DNA of 38,270 nt from Natronomonas aquatica (GCF_024449025.1 NZ_JAHLKM010000020.1:1-38270); one strand, 5' to 3'; numbered from the stretch's first letter, positions 16,033-24,237 are shown. A program made the numbers and translations. The notes: generated by a model from the letters alone, not told the origin.

Positions 16033-18135
16033 TCACGAGTACTGCACGAGACTTGCGTCAGTTCGATCTGCGAGGTACGAGCGGATATCCTGTTCGCGCC
16101 ATCCAAGCGGGGAAAGTACGCTTTCGGCAGCCCGGTAGAGCTGTGTTTCATAGAACGTTGTATCGTACGTGTCCGGCTGTTCGGATGCCAGCCGGATCCG
16201 ATCGACTGTCGTAGCGGTATCGTCCACGACGACAAACGAGACGTGTTCACCGGGTGATCTCGCGTATCCCTGCTGTGTGGCGCGGGTGGCTGCGGCGGCA
16301 GTTCGTGTGCTTCGCGTATATTCCTCGGCGTGTTTCGAAAGCCGAATCTCGATCACGAGATCATCGGTATCAACAGCATCTGATCGTAGATCCTCAAGTC
16401 GTGCTGCGAGGCGGTCACAGACTCGTTCTGGACTCCGGTGTGCATCAAGCGTCTCGATGAGTTCCCGTTGCGTCTCTTGGATGAACGTCGGTGTGCTTCG
16501 TTGTCGGCACTCGATCCCGCGGTACTTGAACTCGCTATCGTCTGCTCGACCGAAGTACTTCGTCAGGGCGCCAGCGTCGCTGTTGCGCTGGGGAACGAAG
16601 GCGATCCAGTCGTAGGCCGCTTCGTGTTCCAGGCGGATATCGACCGCGTCAGTGACCAACTCACAGAGTTCCTCAGGCGCTGTCTGCTCGCTATCGGGGC
16701 GTGGTGTTACCCACAGGCTGTCGACGATCCCGTGGACGATCTCCCAGCCGTTCGCCTCCAGGATGGCCTTCGCCTCAAGCAAAATCTCGCGGGCGAAGGC
16801 GTTGATCGCCTCGTGGCATTCGATCCGACCGAACTTCGCGTTCGAAAACCCCTGATACCCGAAACAGGAGACGAGAATCCACTTGATCGCGCTTGAGCGA
16901 CCCTCTAGTTCCGTTCGGCGTTCCGGGTCGGTCGTCTCGCGGAGTTCCCGCTTGATCGCGTCACGGTCCTCGATGAGCGGTTCCAACACGTCGGGTAGAT
17001 ACCCGCGTTCCGGACAGAGGCTATAACCGAGGCCCGGCACGTCATCGCGGTCCGGGTGGCAGTCACAGCGGACTGTTTCCGGACTGATGTTCAGCGTGAC
17101 GATGATGTTCGGATAGAGACTCGAGAAATCGAGTTCGTGGACGTCTTCGTGGAACCCGACATCGGGAGCGAACGTGAAGCCGCCGCGGTCGGCATCGTGG
17201 AGCTGCTGCATCGACTTGAATCGCTCGTGGCGCCAGGAACGCCACGGGACCAGGACGTTTCGCTCGTAAGCGTGGTGGATCTGAATCGCAGTGAGAATCC
17301 GCCCGATACTCGCCCAGGCCAATTCCTGAAGCGGAAGTCCTGACCGTTCGACCAGATCAAGGCAGCCGTCGAGGTTCGTCTCGTCCCACATGAACGTGTT
17401 CGAGCGATCGATGAGTACTCGCCCGGAGACGTTGTACCGGGCCGGTGAGTGTCCGACCTGACCGTAGCTTTCATACGTCGATTGGCCGGCCAGTTGTTCG
17501 TATCCGGAACGTCGGCCGAGGTCGAACTGTTCGTTGCCGCGTTGGTCGGCCAACTCGTACAGTTTCGGGATGAGACGGCTGGATTGTAGGCTCAATATGT
17601 CCGGGTCGATCTGGTTCAGTCGTTCGGTGATCGTTTCGAGGATTGCCGTTTCGCCGTCGACGGTGACGCCGTCGACAGTCACGGTTCGGAGATTGTTGCG
17701 AGCGAGTTGTTCTGGTGGTGCGTCTATCGAGACGGTTCGTAACGATCGTTCAGGCACCGGAATGCGTCCGGTTTCGAGGCAGAATCGGAACTCGCGCGTG
17801 AAATCGACGTTGTAGAGTCGATAGGTGCCCGGCGAGCCCCACCCTGCGACGGTGCTGGCAACGTCGGATACGGCGTCGATACGACCGATATCGGCACGTA
17901 AAACGGGTCCGGCATCGTGTCGAAAGCCAGTCCGCCACTCCTCGACGGCCGTCCGTTCGACGGCGGGGAGTTCGGCAAGGTGTCGTCCGACCGTTGCCAG
18001 TCGGTCCTGATCGTGATCGGGTGTCCCGACATAGATCGTCGCTGTGTACGATTCGATTCGTGCTGCTGTTGCGCCATCGTCGGTCAATAACCACGCGAGA
18101 ACATCGCCATCGCGGTAATCGAATTTGTACGGCAT
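16033..18135 (-). CDS. polB2: PolB2-type family B DNA polymerase with altered catalytic and exonuclease motifs
   Basis: A 700-residue polymerase. Motif A is intact (DFSSLYPNII, 336-345). Motif B is recognisable (AIKWILVSCFGYQGF, Lys418, Gly426-Tyr427). Motif C, normally YGDTDS, reads HGIVDSLW (468-475): the first metal-binding Asp is replaced by Ile while the second (Asp472) remains. The region aligning with Exo II (DPDILSLQSSRLIPKL, 178-192) lacks the Asn and Phe-Asp of an active proofreading site, and the Exo I region (TVSIDAPPE) lacks the Glu. Archaeal PolB2 proteins are known for such motif decay, yet crenarchaeal PolB2 is damage-induced. This is the last gene of a three-gene operon and lies 15 bases after the small charged protein. 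It is convergent with the MrfA-like helicase. Confidence 0.85.
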   Translation of the reverse strand: MPYKFDYRDGDVLAWLLTDDGATAARIESYTATIYVGTPDHDQDRLATVGRHLAELPAVERTAVEEWRTGFRHDAGPVLRADIGRIDAVSDVASTVAGWGSPGTYRLYNVDFTREFRFCLETGRIPVPERSLRTVSIDAPPEQLARNNLRTVTVDGVTVDGETAILETITERLNQIDPDILSLQSSRLIPKLYELADQRGNEQFDLGRRSGYEQLAGQSTYESYGQVGHSPARYNVSGRVLIDRSNTFMWDETNLDGCLDLVERSGLPLQELAWASIGRILTAIQIHHAYERNVLVPWRSWRHERFKSMQQLHDADRGGFTFAPDVGFHEDVHELDFSSLYPNIIVTLNISPETVRCDCHPDRDDVPGLGYSLCPERGYLPDVLEPLIEDRDAIKRELRETTDPERRTELEGRSSAIKWILVSCFGYQGFSNAKFGRIECHEAINAFAREILLEAKAILEANGWEIVHGIVDSLWVTPRPDSEQTAPEELCELVTDAVDIRLEHEAAYDWIAFVPQRNSDAGALTKYFGRADDSEFKYRGIECRQRSTPTFIQETQRELIETLDAHRSPERVCDRLAARLEDLRSDAVDTDDLVIEIRLSKHAEEYTRSTRTAAAATRATQQGYARSPGEHVSFVVVDDTATTVDRIRLASEQPDTYDTTFYETQLYRAAESVLSPLGWREQDIRSYLADRTDASLVQYS

Positions 18136-18150
18136 CAGTCTCGGCCTCGA

Positions 18151-18426
18151 TTACTCACGTTCGGTCTCGAGTTCCGCTTCGAGCGTCTCGAGTCGGTCTT
18201 CGAGTTCATCGAGCCGTGTCTCCTGTTCGAGATCGATCGAGATCAGTATCGGAAACAGCGGTTCGTCGTGATTGAGGTAGCCGCCGGCATCGGCATGGGC
18301 CTGTGCGTATTCGAACAGTCGCCCGAATCGCGGTTGGTCACGGCGTCGGAGTGCGCGTTTGAAATCGTCCCAGCGTCGTTCCAGCGCTTGGATGGTGTCC
18401 CGGTAGGTCGGGTTAGTTCGACCCAC
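18151..18426 (-). CDS. Small charged helical protein in the polB2 operon
   Basis: A 91-residue, strongly charged protein. The middle has FGRLFEYAQAHADAGGYLNH and the C-terminus is a heptad-like coiled coil rich in Glu and Leu (TRLDELEDRLETLEAELE). It overlaps the upstream RecA-like gene by 14 bases and is followed after 15 bases by polB2, so the three are one transcript. No known family is recognised. A coiled-coil tail next to a polymerase suggests an assembly or accessory subunit, but that is inferred only from position. Confidence 0.75.
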   Translation of the reverse strand: MGRTNPTYRDTIQALERRWDDFKRALRRRDQPRFGRLFEYAQAHADAGGYLNHDEPLFPILISIDLEQETRLDELEDRLETLEAELETERE

Positions 18427-19093
18427 GGAGCATCACCTCCGGCTGACCGGGGGCGGCAACGGTTGCACGCTGTGTGAGTACGTGTTCCCAGAACGCAAGC
18501 GTCGTCTGGACGCCCCCGTCTTCGAGGGGATAGACGAGCGTCTCGAACTGATCGCCGACGAACCGGGGCCCGAATTGTGTCGCTTCACACCGAATCGTTT
18601 CATCGACATGTCGGGCGATCGGTGCGCTGAGGGCGTCCTGCTGATGGCATGTTAGCACAACCGGGGTTTCGGTCTCCCGACAGCGGTTCGTGAGCGTCGA
18701 GACCGCCGCCCGAAGCAGTTCCTCGGCGTCGACGCCTTGGATGTCGTCGTCGCGGTACATCGCATCGACTGCCGGGGCGACGACGAGTGCCGTCTCTGCA
18801 GTAACCAACTCGGCGGCTCGGTCGAGAAGTACAGCGTGTTGATACGCGGTAAAACCCCTGGCGACCTGAATGCGATCTAATATCCGTGTGCTTGGTGCGA
18901 CGCGGGCGAGCGTATCCGTCCGGGCGTGTCCGGCTGCGTCGATCCAATATCCAGGACCGGCGTTCATCAACAGGTGGTCTAAGACCAGGGCCTGCAGTGG
19001 ACCTGTTGAGGTTTCATCGGTGTTTAATAAGTAACAATCAGTACCGAGAGACGGCAAGGTTGGCGTTGTCCGGGTGGCGGTTGCTGGACGCAT
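18413..19093 (-). CDS. RecA/RadA-fold protein lacking a Walker A motif
   Basis: A 226-residue protein, first gene of the polB2 operon. Its layout resembles the core of RadA/RadB: an N-terminal strand, a segment where the P-loop would be (LLNTDETSTGPLQALVLDHLL) but without GxxxxGKT, a YWIDAAGHARTD strand, RIQVARGFTAYQHAVLLDRA, a Walker B-like strand TALVVAPAVDAMY, and TPVVLTCHQQ as in the RecA L2-preceding strand. The missing Lys and Thr predict no ATP hydrolysis. Inactive RecA-family proteins next to PolB2 are, as I recall, a known archaeal arrangement; here the assignment rests on fold pattern. A TATA-like cttatc lies about 28 bases upstream of the ATG at 19093. Confidence 0.65.
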   Translation of the reverse strand: MRPATATRTTPTLPSLGTDCYLLNTDETSTGPLQALVLDHLLMNAGPGYWIDAAGHARTDTLARVAPSTRILDRIQVARGFTAYQHAVLLDRAAELVTAETALVVAPAVDAMYRDDDIQGVDAEELLRAAVSTLTNRCRETETPVVLTCHQQDALSAPIARHVDETIRCEATQFGPRFVGDQFETLVYPLEDGGVQTTLAFWEHVLTQRATVAAPGQPEVMLRGSN

Positions 19094-19298
19094 AGTCAGC
19101 TAAAGAAAGAGGTGCACGATAAGCCGTAGTGCGTGCTTTCCGGAATTTCCGATTCCCCTATCCTACCGACCCCGTCTGGAGGTGAGAATCAATCCCGAGT
19201 ATCCGAGACATTCCTGTTGAAATCCTCGATCGGAGATGAGAACTGTCGAAGAACTCACCACTGGCAGGTCTGGTTTACCGTATCCTGGATGAAACCAT

Positions 19299-19778
19299 CT
19301 ATATCCACAGAAAAACAAGAAACCCAGCGAGCATCGAGACGGTGAGGAGGACTTGTATCGCCGTTGAAGCAAGCATCCCGATAGCTGTGACCGCCGCAGT
19401 TCGTCCCCCTCGGCGGACATCACCGTGCCGAAGATACTCCAAGAAGAACACCGCTCCAACGACACCGAGGAGAGCGCCGAGCGGACCGAGGACGAACAGG
19501 AGTCCGATCGCCGCGATAGCGGCAATAATGGTCGTTCGAATCGATGCACCGCCGATCCGTGCCGAGAGTGCGCTTTCGAGGAGATCGAATACGACGGTGA
19601 AGACGCCCAAGATTACGAATCCGAGAAACGCGATAGTTCCGATTTCCCCTGTTACCATCCAGTAGTATGCAACTCCAAGTGTTGACAACGCCCCACCCGG
19701 GATCAGCGGCACGAAACTCGCGGCAATACCGACGAGCAACAGTATGATCGTGACGACGATCGGATCAAGCGGGAGCAT
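19299..19778 (-). CDS. DUF456-type membrane protein
   Basis: A 159-residue membrane protein with four to five hydrophobic helices and glycine-rich segments: LLLVGIAASFVPLIPGGALS at the start, the FLLESALSARIGG-like loop, and the LLFVLGPLGALLGVVGAVF glycine-zipper helix. These fit the DUF456 family, whose function is unknown. The frame is open further upstream to 20003, but that extension is Arg/Ser-rich and overlaps the Orc gene, so the ATG at 19778 (MLPLDPIVV) is the sensible start. It lies between two DNA-maintenance genes and is probably transcribed on its own. Confidence 0.8.
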   Translation of the reverse strand: MLPLDPIVVTIILLLVGIAASFVPLIPGGALSTLGVAYYWMVTGEIGTIAFLGFVILGVFTVVFDLLESALSARIGGASIRTTIIAAIAAIGLLFVLGPLGALLGVVGAVFFLEYLRHGDVRRGGRTAAVTAIGMLASTAIQVLLTVSMLAGFLVFLWI

Positions 19779-19930
19779 CCACACACAAAACGACGAGGAA
19801 CGACGAAACGGTGTCGGAGTGGTTCTCAGGGAAGCCCCCCGGACAATATCCTCTTGATCGTCAGCGGATGAATTCGACGACAGAGGTTTGTCTCTACTGC
19901 CTAGTAGGTCTGAACGGATTTCAGCAGAGC

Positions 19931-20941
19931 CTACGAGACCGACACGGGTCGATACGTGCGCCCGCGGTTCTGCCCTTCGGCGACGATGAGGTTGTACTGA
20001 CACATCTTCGTGAGATAGTTTCGCATCGTCCGTTTCGTCTTTGGATCGTCGACCTGTTCGCGATACATTTCGTATAAGTCGCCAGGAGTGATACTGCCGT
20101 GATTGGTGATTATCTCGTACAGTTGTTGCTGATGTGGAGTCAGCGTCTCGACGGTCCTTTGCTGGACTTCCGATCTCGCTTCGGGGATCGAATCGGTGAT
20201 CGCGGCCGACGTGATCTGGTCAGTGCCGTCCCGTTCGGCTCGCTGGGCTGCGTTCCGGAGGATGCCGATCGCCACGCGGGCGTCACCGGCTGCAGCGTCG
20301 GCGATCCGTTCTAGTTGTGACCGGCCGATCGCATCGGCAGTGAGACCACGGTCTACACGAGCCTGCAAAATCCCGACCAGTTCGTTGAGTCCGTATTTGT
20401 CAAACCGGATGCGGGTAGTGTTCATAAGCCGGCTAGAGAGCCGTTCGTCGATCCGGGCGAACAACTCCTCTTCGCGGTTCGCGATGAGCACCATCGAGAT
20501 GTTCGGGAGGGTGTACAGGTCGTACAGGACGTCCATGTCTTCGAGTTGATCGACCTCATCGAGAACGACGACATATGGCGGCCCGTCGTACTGTCGGAGC
20601 CGTTCGAGCAGTTCGTCTTTCGGTGTCGATTGTCGGTGGACATCGAGTGTCTGGCCGATGCCTTCGAGGATTCGGTAGATGGTGCGAAAGCGCGTGTAGT
20701 TCTGCCAGCAGTTGACGTACTGGTGTTCGATGTCGATGACTTCCCGCCGAAGGCGCTCGACGATGAACTTCGCGAGACAGGTTTTTCCGGTACCCGAGGG
20801 ACCGAAGAGAAAGGCTGTCTCCGCTGGTTCATCGCGGGTGATCGGCTCCAACGCGTTGGAGAGTTGGTTCGCTTCGGGATCGCGGTGGACGACCTCCTGG
20901 GGGACGAAATCGGCTTGCAGGACACGCGCATCCCGAATCAT
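19931..20941 (-). CDS. Orc1/Cdc6-family AAA+ ATPase
   Basis: A 336-residue AAA+ protein: Walker A LFGPSGTGKT (45-54), Walker B VVVLDEVDQLED (124-135), sensor-1 IANREEEL, the arginine-containing ERLSSRLM stretch, and a C-terminal winged helix from TLTPHQQQLYEIITNHGSI to the end (about 265-336). This fits archaeal Orc1/Cdc6. It is shorter than the usual replication initiator (about 400 residues) and its N-terminus is brief. The frame stays open to 21121, but the ATG at 20941 (MIRDARVLQADFVP) fits the family start. It is divergent from a DEDD exonuclease gene. It could be an origin-binding initiator or one of the Orc paralogues of haloarchaea that serve other roles. Confidence 0.88.
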   Translation of the reverse strand: MIRDARVLQADFVPQEVVHRDPEANQLSNALEPITRDEPAETAFLFGPSGTGKTCLAKFIVERLRREVIDIEHQYVNCWQNYTRFRTIYRILEGIGQTLDVHRQSTPKDELLERLRQYDGPPYVVVLDEVDQLEDMDVLYDLYTLPNISMVLIANREEELFARIDERLSSRLMNTTRIRFDKYGLNELVGILQARVDRGLTADAIGRSQLERIADAAAGDARVAIGILRNAAQRAERDGTDQITSAAITDSIPEARSEVQQRTVETLTPHQQQLYEIITNHGSITPGDLYEMYREQVDDPKTKRTMRNYLTKMCQYNLIVAEGQNRGRTYRPVSVS

Positions 20942-21124
20942 TACCGACGTCTTTTTCGCGCAGGGTAATAAGCGGAAGTGAGTTGTTTCCGATTTTTCCG
21001 ATACTCGCTCGAGTGACAAACGGACAAAGCGGACGATCGCTCCAGATCCGGCTCGATAATCGGAATTCCGGAAACTGCTCGCATAGCCTGATACCGACGA
21101 GTAACCGATACGCCGGTACAACCG
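20942..21124. promoter_or_regulatory. Divergent promoter region between Orc and exonuclease; short repeats
   Basis: The 183-base spacer contains the direct repeat TTCCGAT-TT-TTCCGAT-like tract around 20987-21002, several further CCGATA copies, and TCCGG...CCGGA inverted sequence near 21051-21074. Orc genes often lie beside their origin, but I do not see the usual long G-tract origin-recognition boxes. It is more safely described as a shared regulatory region. Confidence 0.35.
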
Positions 21125-21847
21125 ATGGGGACGAAACTCACGCCAGTCGCGTTCGATATCGAAACGTCCGGCTTCGAAACTGACGCGGTCGTCACGGCCG
21201 TCGGATTCGCCCTTCCACTCGGCTGTCGGGTCATGATTAACACCGACCAGCGGCCAGCCGATCGAGCGGCATTAGAGACAACTCTCGGGGATCGATTCGA
21301 CATAACGCTCAAACTGAGCTGCCACCGGACGGAACAGGAACTGCTCAAATCTCTCACCGAATTCGCAACCGATTCGTTGACGCCGAAGGAGTATCTGCTC
21401 GTTGCGTACAACGGCGAACGGTTCCGAAGTGGCTTCGACCTGCCGTTTCTTCGAACCCGCTACACGCTTCAAGACGCTGCCTGGCCGTTTATTGATGTGT
21501 CCTACGCGGACCTGATGCCGATCTTCCAACATCGCTTCAACACGCAACTCGATGATGAACCCGCTGCTGATCTCGAGGGCGTCTACGAGACGATCGTCGG
21601 CAATGAATTGACAGCAGTTGATCCGTTCGAAGATAGCAACCAGGCCGTCGAAGCCTTCGAAGACGGCGCCTTTGAGGCACTCTTGCGGCACAATATCGCA
21701 GATATTCTACGGACAAATGCGTTGGCCGCTGTTGGAGAGCAGTACTGTGGAAAATCGGAGTTTGATGTGAAATCTCTGACACCAACCGTTTCCGATTCGA
21801 CCGTCTTTCGGTCGAGCGCGCACGAATCGGTTCGCCATATCTTTTAG
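21125..21847 (+). CDS. Stand-alone RNase H-fold (DEDD) 3'-5' exonuclease-like protein
   Basis: A 240-residue protein of the polymerase-proofreading exonuclease fold. Exo I is VAFDIETSGF (Asp11, Glu13), Exo II is YNGERFRSGFDLPFLR (Asn96, Asp105) and Exo III is RHNIADILRT (Asp193). All four acidic positions of a DEDD nuclease seem present, so it should be active. It is divergent from the Orc gene, a few kb from a PolB2 whose own proofreading motifs are lost. It could therefore supply exonuclease activity in trans, which is a hypothesis from context. It stands alone at the end of the repair block and is convergent with the Rieske gene. Confidence 0.75.
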   Translation: MGTKLTPVAFDIETSGFETDAVVTAVGFALPLGCRVMINTDQRPADRAALETTLGDRFDITLKLSCHRTEQELLKSLTEFATDSLTPKEYLLVAYNGERFRSGFDLPFLRTRYTLQDAAWPFIDVSYADLMPIFQHRFNTQLDDEPAADLEGVYETIVGNELTAVDPFEDSNQAVEAFEDGAFEALLRHNIADILRTNALAAVGEQYCGKSEFDVKSLTPTVSDSTVFRSSAHESVRHIF

Positions 21848-21941
21848 TACGCGTTATCGGATAATCAATCCCTGGTTGCTACGGGCTGTGGTCCGCCCCC
21901 GTTGAGTGATTTTTCCTACTTCCGCTTGGCCGTGAGTTAGC

Positions 21942-22364
21942 TCACAACTGGAGATGTGAGGTCGAATCCGGCGCGTCGTCGTCATCATCATCACTCGGTC
22001 CGTCATGGAGAAACCGCACGTCGTCGTCAGTAAGATACACCTGACCGTCTTCGACCTCGATTTCGACAGAAAGCAGCGTCGTCTCCGCGGCCTCACCGCT
22101 GTCACAGTAGCCCGAACAACTGTCGAATGTAGAGCCGTGTTTCGGACAGATGATCTCGCCATCACGTGTCACGACGCCGATCTCTTCGCGGTACAGCCGC
22201 TGTTGCTCGTGGGTACAGTTGTTGACCCACGCCTGCACCGGCGGTTTCTCGTTTTCGTCACACGGAATCAGAAAGACTTCCGTTTCCTCACCATGGGCGT
22301 CTCGAACTGTAAACAGATAGCCGTCCTTGCGGACATCTGCGACGCTCGCAATTCGATAGCGCAT
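21942..22364 (-). CDS. Rieske [2Fe-2S] protein, soluble
   Basis: A 140-residue protein with the Rieske cluster motif: NCTHEQQRL (Cys-x-His) and, about 19 residues later, CPKHGSTFD (Cys-x-x-His). It therefore binds a [2Fe-2S] cluster through two Cys and two His. There is no transmembrane anchor, so it is a soluble ferredoxin-like carrier rather than part of a bc1 complex. An acidic C-terminal tail with a run of six Asp follows the domain. The ORF is open upstream to 22478, but the ATG at 22364 (MRYRIASVADV) is where homology-like sequence begins. Confidence 0.85.
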   Translation of the reverse strand: MRYRIASVADVRKDGYLFTVRDAHGEETEVFLIPCDENEKPPVQAWVNNCTHEQQRLYREEIGVVTRDGEIICPKHGSTFDSCSGYCDSGEAAETTLLSVEIEVEDGQVYLTDDDVRFLHDGPSDDDDDDAPDSTSHLQL

Positions 22365-22583
22365 GCTACCGATTCGGGCGGAGAGACAACTAAAAATTGC
22401 GCTACGAGAGGATTTGAGAGCAGGATCTGGCTGTCGCCGAACGGATATCAGACTTGCAGCACTACCATTTTCAAGCATACCCAGTCGAGACGGTCACTCT
22501 GACGACGAACGATATACTCGTATGGGCCATGTAGTCGCGGGATTGACACTCGCAGTTGTCCTTGCCATGGCTGACCTTCTTGA

Positions 22584-22751
22584 TCACCACCACCACGGTT
22601 CCCTCGCTCGATGATGCGGAGTGAAAACGGTCAGTTTCCGGTCTCTGGACGACAGCAGGTTGACCGGGCGGTTCCTCTCGATCAGCCCCCTGTCGTTGGC
22701 GAGGAGTATCTCCTCGTCGTCTTCCGGGATGGGCGTGGTGACCGTCTTCAT
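22584..22751 (-). CDS. Possible small protein, 55 residues
   Basis: An ATG at 22751 opens a 55-codon frame with acidic N-terminal composition (MKTVTTPIPEDDEEILLAND) ending in three Trp codons before TGA. Third positions are GC-rich in the first 40 codons, as in real genes here. No family is recognised. The other-strand frame at 22522-22614 overlaps it and is less convincing. Confidence 0.3.
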   Translation of the reverse strand: MKTVTTPIPEDDEEILLANDRGLIERNRPVNLLSSRDRKLTVFTPHHRAREPWWW

Positions 22752-22929
22752 CGTTACGATTCACAGCGTTACGATACGCAATAGATGTAACAGATGATTC
22801 CTTCAGGCCGTAGCATTCTCGTTCTCATCCTGTTCGAGCCGGACACGATTTACAGAATACGACCACTGAATAGCCTATGGGCAGATCATCCGTTAATAAA
22901 TACGATCGGTGTATTCGAGATGGTGGGGT

Positions 22930-23532
22930 TTATTGGTTTTCGAGCGCATCGAGGATGCACGCAGCGGCGATCACCGCTTCTTTCGGGACGGTGCTGGCAT
23001 CGTCTATACTGACCGTGTAGGTGTCCCGTAGCGAGAACTTGCCTTTGATATCGCCGACATGATCGCCGTCCGCGTCGAATATCTCGTACTTGTTCGGAAT
23101 CAGGTTCGTAACCGAGATGACGTGCCTGAGCGCCGAGAGCAGCTTGTTCTTGGATCGAATAGTCGCCAACTGATCCCCGGAATCGGGGTCTCGAATCGTC
23201 CAGTTCTCCATGAAAAGCGAGAGGTCCTCATCAAGGACGATGACTTCGTCGCCGGTACCCGCATCCATCATAGCGTAGCTACCTGCGACATCCAGAATAC
23301 CGCCCGCTTTCACCGTGAATGCGTCATCGCCGTCACCGGTGACGAACGGGAACTCCTCTTTCATTTTGAACAGTTTCTGCTTCCCGCGCAAGACGATATC
23401 ACCAGCGCTATCCCGGACAACGTACTTGTTCCGGATCCTTGGCTGCTTGACCACGTAACGGTCGTCATTCAGATCGACTGTAGAGATGTTGTACGTGGTC
23501 GACGCCGACTCGGTAGTGGAGGGCTCGGGCAT
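22930..23532 (-). CDS. LURP-one-related / tubby C-terminal-like protein
   Basis: A 200-residue beta-rich protein. It shows the LURP-one pattern: YVVKQPRIRNKYVVRDSAG, VLRGKQKLFKMKEEFPFV, then AGSYAMMDAGTGDEVIVL, WTIRDPDSGDQLATIRSK, a helix, and NKYEIFDADGDHVGDIKGKF before a final helix AVIAAACILDAL. Plant and bacterial members are thought to bind membrane lipid or act in stress, but archaeal function is unknown. The ATG at 23532 is preceded by an AT-rich tract and a 16-bp inverted repeat at 23570-23585. Confidence 0.82.
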   Translation of the reverse strand: MPEPSTTESASTTYNISTVDLNDDRYVVKQPRIRNKYVVRDSAGDIVLRGKQKLFKMKEEFPFVTGDGDDAFTVKAGGILDVAGSYAMMDAGTGDEVIVLDEDLSLFMENWTIRDPDSGDQLATIRSKNKLLSALRHVISVTNLIPNKYEIFDADGDHVGDIKGKFSLRDTYTVSIDDASTVPKEAVIAAACILDALENQ

Positions 23533-23569
23533 AGGGGAATGTTGAGCACGCTCGAAAAAAGATTTGTGC

Positions 23570-23585
23570 TTATGTTAAAACATAA
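23570..23585. promoter_or_regulatory. Inverted repeat TTATGTT-AA-AACATAA upstream of LURP-one gene
   Basis: A perfect 7-bp inverted repeat separated by two A lies between the divergent LURP-one-like and Hsp20 genes. It sits about 38 to 53 bases before the LURP-one start, just upstream of where its TATA/BRE should be. This is a position typical of a regulator-binding site in haloarchaeal promoters. The binding protein is unknown. Confidence 0.45.
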
Positions 23586-23714
23586 TGGCTCAACGGCTTA
23601 TCTGTCGCATGAAAGCTACAGCCCGATCTACGGACTGACTTCAGATATTAGCTAGCTGAATCGCTCCGTGTTCCGCGCCGAAGGCTTATCCGTGTAACTG
23701 GCCTATCAATAGTG

Positions 23715-24068
23715 ATGAGACGGAACTCGGACGACGACGAGGATCCCTTTGCCGGGGTCTTTGATCGGACCGACGGAATGCTATCCGGAATGGCGGACGA
23801 GAAAACAGCGCCCGTCGATATTCACGAGTACGACGACGAACTCCGGGTCGTCGCTGATCTCCCCGACGCCACGCTGGATGATATTGACATCCAGTGCGAT
23901 GGCCGATCATTAGCAATCCGCGTGGCAGCGGAACCGCATCCGTTCGTCACACGCGTTGATCTACCGGCATACGTCGACGAGCAATCAGTACAGACGAGTT
24001 TCAATAATGGCGTTCTTGAGGTCACACTCGATCGCGACACCGATCCTGCAAACATCGGCTTCCAATAA
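23715..24068 (+). CDS. Hsp20/alpha-crystallin family small heat-shock protein
   Basis: A 117-residue protein. The N-terminus is short and acidic (RRNSDDDEDPFAGVFD). From residue about 33 an alpha-crystallin domain follows: APVDIHEYDDELRVVADLPD, IDIQCDGRSLAIRV, VTRVDLPAYVDEQSVQTSFN and NGVLEVTLD. The pattern of DLP, SFNNGVLEVTL is diagnostic for Hsp20/GvpH-type chaperones. No gas-vesicle genes are nearby, so it is a general holdase. A GTG at 23712 is possible; the ATG three bases later is preferred. A ggcttatcc TATA-like box lies about 26 bases upstream. Confidence 0.85.
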   Translation: MRRNSDDDEDPFAGVFDRTDGMLSGMADEKTAPVDIHEYDDELRVVADLPDATLDDIDIQCDGRSLAIRVAAEPHPFVTRVDLPAYVDEQSVQTSFNNGVLEVTLDRDTDPANIGFQ

Positions 24069-24237
24069 AAACGCGCAAGCGACCACATCGGACCAAACGG
24101 GTACAGGAAGGCCAGCCTCGTCAGAGGCAGACAGTCCCCCAGCGAAGAGTGGAACACAGGGGCCGATGCGAACCGTAATAAGGCAGAGAGGGGATATTGC
24201 TGTACGGTTTGTCCGACGGGAAGGGGGAGCCTCCACG

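Noticed and set aside
19779-20003. Longer N-terminus for the DUF456 protein
   Set aside because: It overlaps the Orc gene's 3' end and is Arg/Ser-rich; the hydrophobic protein starts at ATG 19778.
20942-21121. Longer N-terminus for the Orc1/Cdc6 protein
   Set aside because: The added 60 residues are Arg/Ser-rich and unlike the family; the family-like sequence starts at ATG 20941, and the extension covers the divergent promoter region.
20942-21124. Replication origin beside the Orc gene
   Set aside because: Expected inverted ORB boxes with G-tracts are not seen; only short repeats.
22522-22614. 30-residue hydrophobic peptide with a His4 run
   Set aside because: Very short, with no promoter at proper distance, and it conflicts with a better frame on the other strand.
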